Assembly: GCA_946548895.1 (NCBI GenBank)
Contig: CAMNQF010000002.1
Coordinates: forward strand, 108,254 to 172,253
Direction of reading: 5' to 3'
Source of the DNA: an uncultured bacterium
Lineage (GTDB): Bacteria; Bacillota; Clostridia; Oscillospirales; Oscillospiraceae
DNA: 64,000 bases
A program made the position numbers and the translations under genes. Below, in pieces: positions 58,975 through 64,000 of the stretch. The notes under the pieces were generated by a model that saw only the letters and a program-made list of their open reading frames with translations, did not search any database and was not told the origin of the DNA. Numbering within the stretch: the first letter of the stretch is position 1; each line of letters opens with the position of its first letter.

Positions 58975-60465
58975 ATGAGCAACATTTTGAGAGAGGCCCG
59001 CAGGCATGAGGAGATCGCCGAGCAGCTGATCCCCAGCCAGGCCCGCCCCCTGTTCCACCTGTCCTCCCGCGTGGGATGGATGAACGACCCCAACGGTTTT
59101 TCCTACTACCAGGGGAAATACCACCTGTTCCACCAGTATTATCCCTACGAGTCCAAGTGGGGCCCCATGCACTGGGCCCATGCCGTCAGCCAGGACCTGC
59201 TCCACTGGGAGTATCTACCCGCCGCCCTGGCGCCGGATACCCTCCCCGACAAAGACGGCTGCTTTTCCGGCAGCGCGGTGGAGCTGGCCGACGGCAGGCA
59301 GCTTTTGATGTACACCGGTGTTTCTTCCGCCGCCAAGCGGCCGGACGGCACCAGCGACGACAGGCAGACCCAGTGCCTGGCGGTGGGGGATGGCGTGAAT
59401 TATGAAAAGTATCCCGGCAATCCGGTCCTGACCGCCGACGATCTGCCCGAGGGCGGCAGCAAGGTGGATTTCCGGGACCCGAAGGTCTGGCGGGAGGCGG
59501 ACGGCACCTACCGCTGCGTGGTGGGCAACCGTCCGGCAGACGGCAGCGGACAGATCCTCTACTACTCCAGCCCGGACGGCTTCCAGTGGACCTTCGAAAG
59601 CGTCTTGGCCGAGAACAGGAACCGCTTTGGCCTGATGTGGGAGTGTCCGGATTTCTTCCAGCTGGACGGGAACTATGTTTTGCTCACCAGCCCCCAGGAC
59701 ATGCTGCCCAGCGGCTTTGAGTACCACAACGGCAACGGGACCCTGTGCCTGATCGGCAGCTTTGACCAGGAGAGCAAGACCTTCCGGGAGGAGCATGACC
59801 AGGCCGTCGATTACGGCATCGACTTCTATGCCCCCCAGACTCTGCTCACCCCCGACGGGCGGCGCGTCATGATCGCCTGGATGCAGAACTGGGACACTCT
59901 CTCCATCGCCTCCCTGAAGGCCCCATGGTTCGGCCAGATGACGGTGCCCAGGGAGCTGTCCGTCAAGAACGGCAGGCTGTATCAATGGCCGGTCCGGGAG
60001 CTGGATGTCCTGCGCAGCGGCCATGTCTCCTATGAAAACGTGGACTTCGAGGGAGAGCTGACCTTGGAGGGCGTCAAGGGCCGGACGGTGGACGTCACCA
60101 TCACCGTGAGACCGGGTGAGGAGGGACAGGTCTATCAAAAATTCGCCGTCTGGTTCGGGCAGGACGATACCTATCACACCGGCATCAGCTTCCGGCCTTA
60201 TGAGTCCATCTTGAAGATCGACCGCAAGTTTTCCGGCTCACGCCGGGCCATCATCCACCAGCGCAGGTGCAAAGTGCCCCAAAACGGCGGCAGGCTCACC
60301 TTCCGCATGATCCTGGACCGGTTCAGTGTGGAGGTCTTTGTCAACCAGGGAGAGCAAGTATTGTCCGCCACCATGTACACCGACCAGTCCGCGGACGGGT
60401 TCAAGTTCCTCGCCGACGGGAAAGTCATCATGGACGTGGAAAAATATGATCTGGACATGGAATGA
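58975..60465 (+). CDS. GH32 sucrose-6-phosphate hydrolase/fructanase-like
   Basis: FHLSSRVGWMNDPNGFSYYQGKYHLFHQYYP, KVDFRDPKVWR, MWECPDFFQLDG; no signal peptide. Confidence 0.95.
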   Translation: MSNILREARRHEEIAEQLIPSQARPLFHLSSRVGWMNDPNGFSYYQGKYHLFHQYYPYESKWGPMHWAHAVSQDLLHWEYLPAALAPDTLPDKDGCFSGSAVELADGRQLLMYTGVSSAAKRPDGTSDDRQTQCLAVGDGVNYEKYPGNPVLTADDLPEGGSKVDFRDPKVWREADGTYRCVVGNRPADGSGQILYYSSPDGFQWTFESVLAENRNRFGLMWECPDFFQLDGNYVLLTSPQDMLPSGFEYHNGNGTLCLIGSFDQESKTFREEHDQAVDYGIDFYAPQTLLTPDGRRVMIAWMQNWDTLSIASLKAPWFGQMTVPRELSVKNGRLYQWPVRELDVLRSGHVSYENVDFEGELTLEGVKGRTVDVTITVRPGEEGQVYQKFAVWFGQDDTYHTGISFRPYESILKIDRKFSGSRRAIIHQRRCKVPQNGGRLTFRMILDRFSVEVFVNQGEQVLSATMYTDQSADGFKFLADGKVIMDVEKYDLDME

Positions 60466-60470
60466 GGAGG

Positions 60471-61451
60471 ATGGCATTGGAAAAACAATTTGACGTTGTG
60501 GCCCTGGGAGAGCTGCTGATCGACTTTACACAAAACGGGACCAGCCAGCAGGGCAATCCCCTGCTGGAGGCCAACCCCGGCGGAGCGCCCTGCAATGTGC
60601 TGGCCATGCTCCAGAAGCTGGGGAGATCCACCGCCTTCGTGGGCAAGGTGGGGAACGATATGTTCGGCCGCCAGCTCCGCCAGGTGGTGGAGCTGGCGGG
60701 CATCGATGTGACTGATCTGGTGATGGACCCCGCCGCCCACACGACTCTGGCCTTTGTCCAGACCTTCCCCAACGGTGACCGGGATTTTTCCTTCTACCGA
60801 GATCCTGGCGCCGATATGCTGCTCACCGCCGGAGAGGTACCCGAGGACACCATTGCCTGCAGCCGTCTGTTCCACTTCGGTACCCTGTCCATGACCCACC
60901 CAGGCGTACGGGAGGCCACTAAAAAGGCCGTGGCCCGCGCGAAAAGCGCCGGCGTGATCGTGTCCTTTGATCCCAACCTCCGCCCGCCCCTTTGGGCCGA
61001 TCTGGAGGATGCCCGGGTACAGATCGCCTGGGGGCTGAGCCAGTGTGATGTGCTGAAGATCGCCGACAACGAATTGGAGTTCATGACCGGCCAGACAGAC
61101 TTTGACCGGGGCGCGGCCATGCTTCAGGCACAGTGCCCCAATATCCGTATCCTGAACGTGACCGCCGGAGCGGAAGGCAGCTATTCCTACTACGGCGGCA
61201 AGCGGGTGTTCGTCCCCTCCGTCAAGCTGGGCGGTACCATCGAGACCACCGGCGCGGGGGACACTTTCTGTGCCTGTGTTCTGGACTTCGTGCTGGAGCA
61301 CGGTGTGGACGGCCTGTCTGAGGATGATCTGACCGCCATGCTGCGCTTCGCGAACGCCGCCGCCTATCTCGTCACCACCAGGAAAGGCGCGATCCGCTCC
61401 ATGCCGGAGAAGGCGGAGGTGGAGGCGCTGATTGGCAGTGTGACAGGCTGA
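60471..61451 (+). CDS. PfkB-family carbohydrate kinase (fructokinase-like)
   Basis: VVALGELLIDFTQNG, NPGGAPCNVLAMLQKLG, TTGAGDTFCACVLDF. Confidence 0.92.
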   Translation: MALEKQFDVVALGELLIDFTQNGTSQQGNPLLEANPGGAPCNVLAMLQKLGRSTAFVGKVGNDMFGRQLRQVVELAGIDVTDLVMDPAAHTTLAFVQTFPNGDRDFSFYRDPGADMLLTAGEVPEDTIACSRLFHFGTLSMTHPGVREATKKAVARAKSAGVIVSFDPNLRPPLWADLEDARVQIAWGLSQCDVLKIADNELEFMTGQTDFDRGAAMLQAQCPNIRILNVTAGAEGSYSYYGGKRVFVPSVKLGGTIETTGAGDTFCACVLDFVLEHGVDGLSEDDLTAMLRFANAAAYLVTTRKGAIRSMPEKAEVEALIGSVTG

Positions 61452-61466
61452 CCGTCCCTTCCGCCG

Positions 61467-62945
61467 ATGATTCCAACAGGGGGCCTGGGAGGGGACAAGG
61501 GCACCGGAGACAGCATCACGGAACCGAGCAACAATAAGGAGTTTTCGGATCTGACCTCACTGGAGGCTCAGGAAGCCGCTTACCGCTATCAAGCGTATTT
61601 TCGTCCCGCCATGGATGGCAGCAGCCAGCCCTATGTGGGCGACCCCATGCCGTTCTACGAGGATGGCGTCTACTATATCTACTATCTGAAGGATCAGGGG
61701 GATTCCCGCAACCATTCGATCTATCTGGCCACGACCGCGGATCTTGTGAGCTATACCGAATATGATGACGTACTGCTGGAGTCCACCCCCAGCGCACAGG
61801 ATGACTGGATTGGCACCGGCTCCGTGGTCAACGTGGGGGGGACCTACTATCTGTTCTACACCGGCCACACCGACGGTCCAATGGAATACAAAGAAAAAAT
61901 CATGGTGGCGGTGGGCGACAGTCCCCTGACATTCACAAAGCGGGCGGATTGGGAGCTCATCCCCCCCGATGAGCTGGGACAGAAGCGGGACTTCCGGGAC
62001 CCGCAGGCCTACTATGATCCGGAGTCCGGGTACATCACATTGACCGTGACCGCCGCTCAGGATGGCGTGGCCCGGATCTTGAAATTCACGTTGAGCGCCG
62101 ATCTGCAAAACGTCATCTATGATGGGATCATCTTCACTGACCCCACGGGCGATTTTTGGAACCTGGAATGCAGCGACACGTTCCGCATCGGCGATACCTG
62201 GTACATCACCTATTCGGGGCAGGACGACACCCTTTGGTTCGCCAGCTCCCACACACCATATGGCCCCTATGGTGAGGCGAAACCCATAGATGGCAAGCTG
62301 TTCTATGCCGCCAAACACGTCGAAGACGGTGATAATGCTTATATGGTGGGCTGGGCGCGCCGGTCAAATGCGATGTCCTCCGCTGTGGGCGTCACCGGCT
62401 GGGCGGGCAACCTTGCGGTACAGAAGATCGTACAAAAGGAAAACGGGGATCTGGTGCTGGCTCCGGTGGACGCCGTTGCTGATACCTTCACAGCCCGCCG
62501 GGCCCTGGCCATCGAGGAGCCTCATGTGCTTGTGGAAAGCGAGGATACCTACGCCTATACCGATGTTTTTACCTGCTATGAAAGTTTCCTGCTCAGCGGC
62601 GAATTTCGCTATGAGAAGGAGGGCCCCTTCGGATTGAGCTTTGATTTTAACGGAGATCCTGGACTGAACAAGTTCATTGCGGTCGATCCCGCTGAAAACA
62701 AGCTCCAGCTTTGGTTCAATGAAGGGGACATCTTAATTACTGAAACAGCGGTCAGTTTACAGCCGGGTGAGCCCTATTCCTTTACATACGTTCAAGAGGG
62801 GTCCGTGGGCATCTTCTATATTAACGGAATAGCCTCACTGACCGTCCGCTTGTATGGCGCCAGCGGGAAGCCTATCCAGCTTTTTGCAAAAAATAACAGC
62901 GTGCTGTTCACATCGCTGCGGCAGTATACAAAGTCTTCAGCTTGA
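61467..62945 (+). CDS. GH32/GH43-clan glycoside hydrolase-like protein, N-terminus likely lost
   Basis: YVGDPMPFYEDGVYYIYYLKDQ, KRDFRDPQAYYDPESGYITL, WNLECSDTFRIGDTWYITYS; begins with a Gly/Ser spacer but no signal peptide. Confidence 0.75.
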   Translation: MIPTGGLGGDKGTGDSITEPSNNKEFSDLTSLEAQEAAYRYQAYFRPAMDGSSQPYVGDPMPFYEDGVYYIYYLKDQGDSRNHSIYLATTADLVSYTEYDDVLLESTPSAQDDWIGTGSVVNVGGTYYLFYTGHTDGPMEYKEKIMVAVGDSPLTFTKRADWELIPPDELGQKRDFRDPQAYYDPESGYITLTVTAAQDGVARILKFTLSADLQNVIYDGIIFTDPTGDFWNLECSDTFRIGDTWYITYSGQDDTLWFASSHTPYGPYGEAKPIDGKLFYAAKHVEDGDNAYMVGWARRSNAMSSAVGVTGWAGNLAVQKIVQKENGDLVLAPVDAVADTFTARRALAIEEPHVLVESEDTYAYTDVFTCYESFLLSGEFRYEKEGPFGLSFDFNGDPGLNKFIAVDPAENKLQLWFNEGDILITETAVSLQPGEPYSFTYVQEGSVGIFYINGIASLTVRLYGASGKPIQLFAKNNSVLFTSLRQYTKSSA

Positions 62946-63121
62946 CTTTGTTCAAAGAATGCGGTCATGTGGGCCGTAGGGAATGATATCCCTGAAAAAC
63001 CACATGGCCCAAATAAGACGACAATTGATCGAACGCGTCACGGCAAAAGCCGTTCAGCCCACAAGGCGGAGCGGCTTTTGCTTTCGTCGTTCATATGTCG
63101 AACCCTGTCGAACGATTTTTC

Positions 63122-63150
63122 GTGACAATTTTTGTCGACAGGGATATAAT
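63122..63150 (+). promoter_or_regulatory. sigma-A-type promoter candidate
   Basis: GTGACA - 17 bp - TATAAT. Confidence 0.55.
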
Positions 63151-63342
63151 ATCAATAGGCGGAAGCCAAACTCTGCAGCTTTCCGGTGAGGTCCACACCA
63201 ATGTGTGACCTCTGACATTCATGGGCCGCACAGGGCATTTGAACCCCACTGTACGATGAAATATCCATGAGTGTTCCACAGTATTTGGCGCTGTGCCGGC
63301 AGCGCGGGTGTGCGCCTTTTCGTGTAAGCGGAAAGGACGTCA

Positions 63343-63729
63343 ATGAACGACACAGTCGTTACTTATCAAGGCCAGCAAGTATCAGTGCCAAAGGAGGTCG
63401 CAGACTTTTTAGAGTGGGACCGCCGCCGTATGCGGGCGCAGTACAAGCGGGATCAAAGGCATCTGAGTAGAAGGAATTTTGAAACGGTGCTGTCCAGCTA
63501 TGGAGACGCCGAGCGTGTGGCGGAGGACACCGCTCTGAAAAACCTCCAGCTTGAAACACTGCGGGAAACTGTGGCTGGGCTGGACGAACGGGAGCAAAAT
63601 CTGATTTTCCTCCGATATGGCGAGGAATTGTCTATGGAGGAGATCGGCAGACGCTTGGGCGTGTCCAGGATGGCCATCTCAAAGCGGCTGAGAACGCTGA
63701 ACCGAAAATTGAACCGCGCTGTCAGTTGA
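63343..63729 (+). CDS. sigma-70 region-4 protein (mobile-element type)
   Basis: LQLETLRETVAGLDEREQNLIFLRYGEELSMEEIGRRLGVSRMAISKRLRTLNRKL. Confidence 0.85.
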   Translation: MNDTVVTYQGQQVSVPKEVADFLEWDRRRMRAQYKRDQRHLSRRNFETVLSSYGDAERVAEDTALKNLQLETLRETVAGLDEREQNLIFLRYGEELSMEEIGRRLGVSRMAISKRLRTLNRKLNRAVS

Positions 63730-63746
63730 CAGCGCGGTTCAATTTT
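63706..63746 (+). terminator. rho-independent terminator overlapping the end of the sigma-like CDS
   Basis: aaaattgaaccgcgctgtca-gt-tgacagcgcggttcaatttt perfect 20-bp arms, T-run. Confidence 0.9.
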
Positions 63747-64000
63747 TATTTTCCACGGTTTACAAACCGTCTCCGAGTGTCCTATGTAAATGAGAGGTTG
63801 AAGATTCCACAAAAAATCTTTCTAAATAGGAAAGGTTCTTTCAGGTTTAGCTGTTACACTCTGATATGGGCAAAACCTCTTGGACAGGACCAAGTCCCTT
63901 CACAGCGTCCACACCAACTTCCACCACTCAAATTCAGAATAAACTAATGTCAGCGCCAGTGATAAAATGTAAGAAAACGCCGAGGAAAAAATGTAATTAT

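Noticed and set aside
1-64000. CRISPR array, rRNA or tRNA genes
   Set aside because: No regularly spaced repeats, no rRNA-like stretches and no convincing tRNA cloverleaf/T-loop found by eye.

Overview
GC-rich Firmicutes/Clostridia-type DNA (taxonomy is inferred from gene content). It reads as a large integrative/mobilizable element followed by chromosomal sugar-utilisation genes. (1) 1-11.4 kb: ICE mobilisation backbone, with an M23 peptidase C-terminus, several ICE-type unknown proteins, an RHH/MobC-like protein, a MobP-type relaxase fused to Sel1 repeats that lacks a canonical start codon, a DUF3991/Toprim protein, a VirD4-like coupling protein and an HTH protein. (2) 11.4-18.7 kb: visibly A+T-richer cargo with two paralogous TetR + membrane-anchored alpha/beta-hydrolase modules, a pectinacetylesterase-like protein, and an intact IS4-type element with perfect 37-bp inverted ends. 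(3) 19.0-36.1 kb: a complete L-rhamnoside / plant-ester catabolic island (GPH transporter, AraC, esterases, two GH78 alpha-L-rhamnosidases of which one is fused to a metallo-beta-lactamase-fold hydrolase, tannase-family esterase, RhaB/RhaA/RhaD, lactaldehyde-reductase-like ADH). (4) 36.4-46.7 kb: sigma-like protein, structured noncoding region, three serine-recombinase genes (one without a catalytic domain) and accessory genes. (5) 47-63 kb: phosphotransferase, a decayed ABC permease, GH31, LacI regulators, YesL, a LplB/YtcP-type ABC system, GH32, fructokinase and a leaderless GH32-like protein. A sigma-70 region-4 protein lies at the right edge. The most notable observations are the MBL-GH78 fusion inside a probably ICE-borne rhamnoside/polyphenol-ester pathway, the ACG-start relaxase, and the structured noncoding region upstream of the recombinases. 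All family assignments are by reading the translations; no database search was run.
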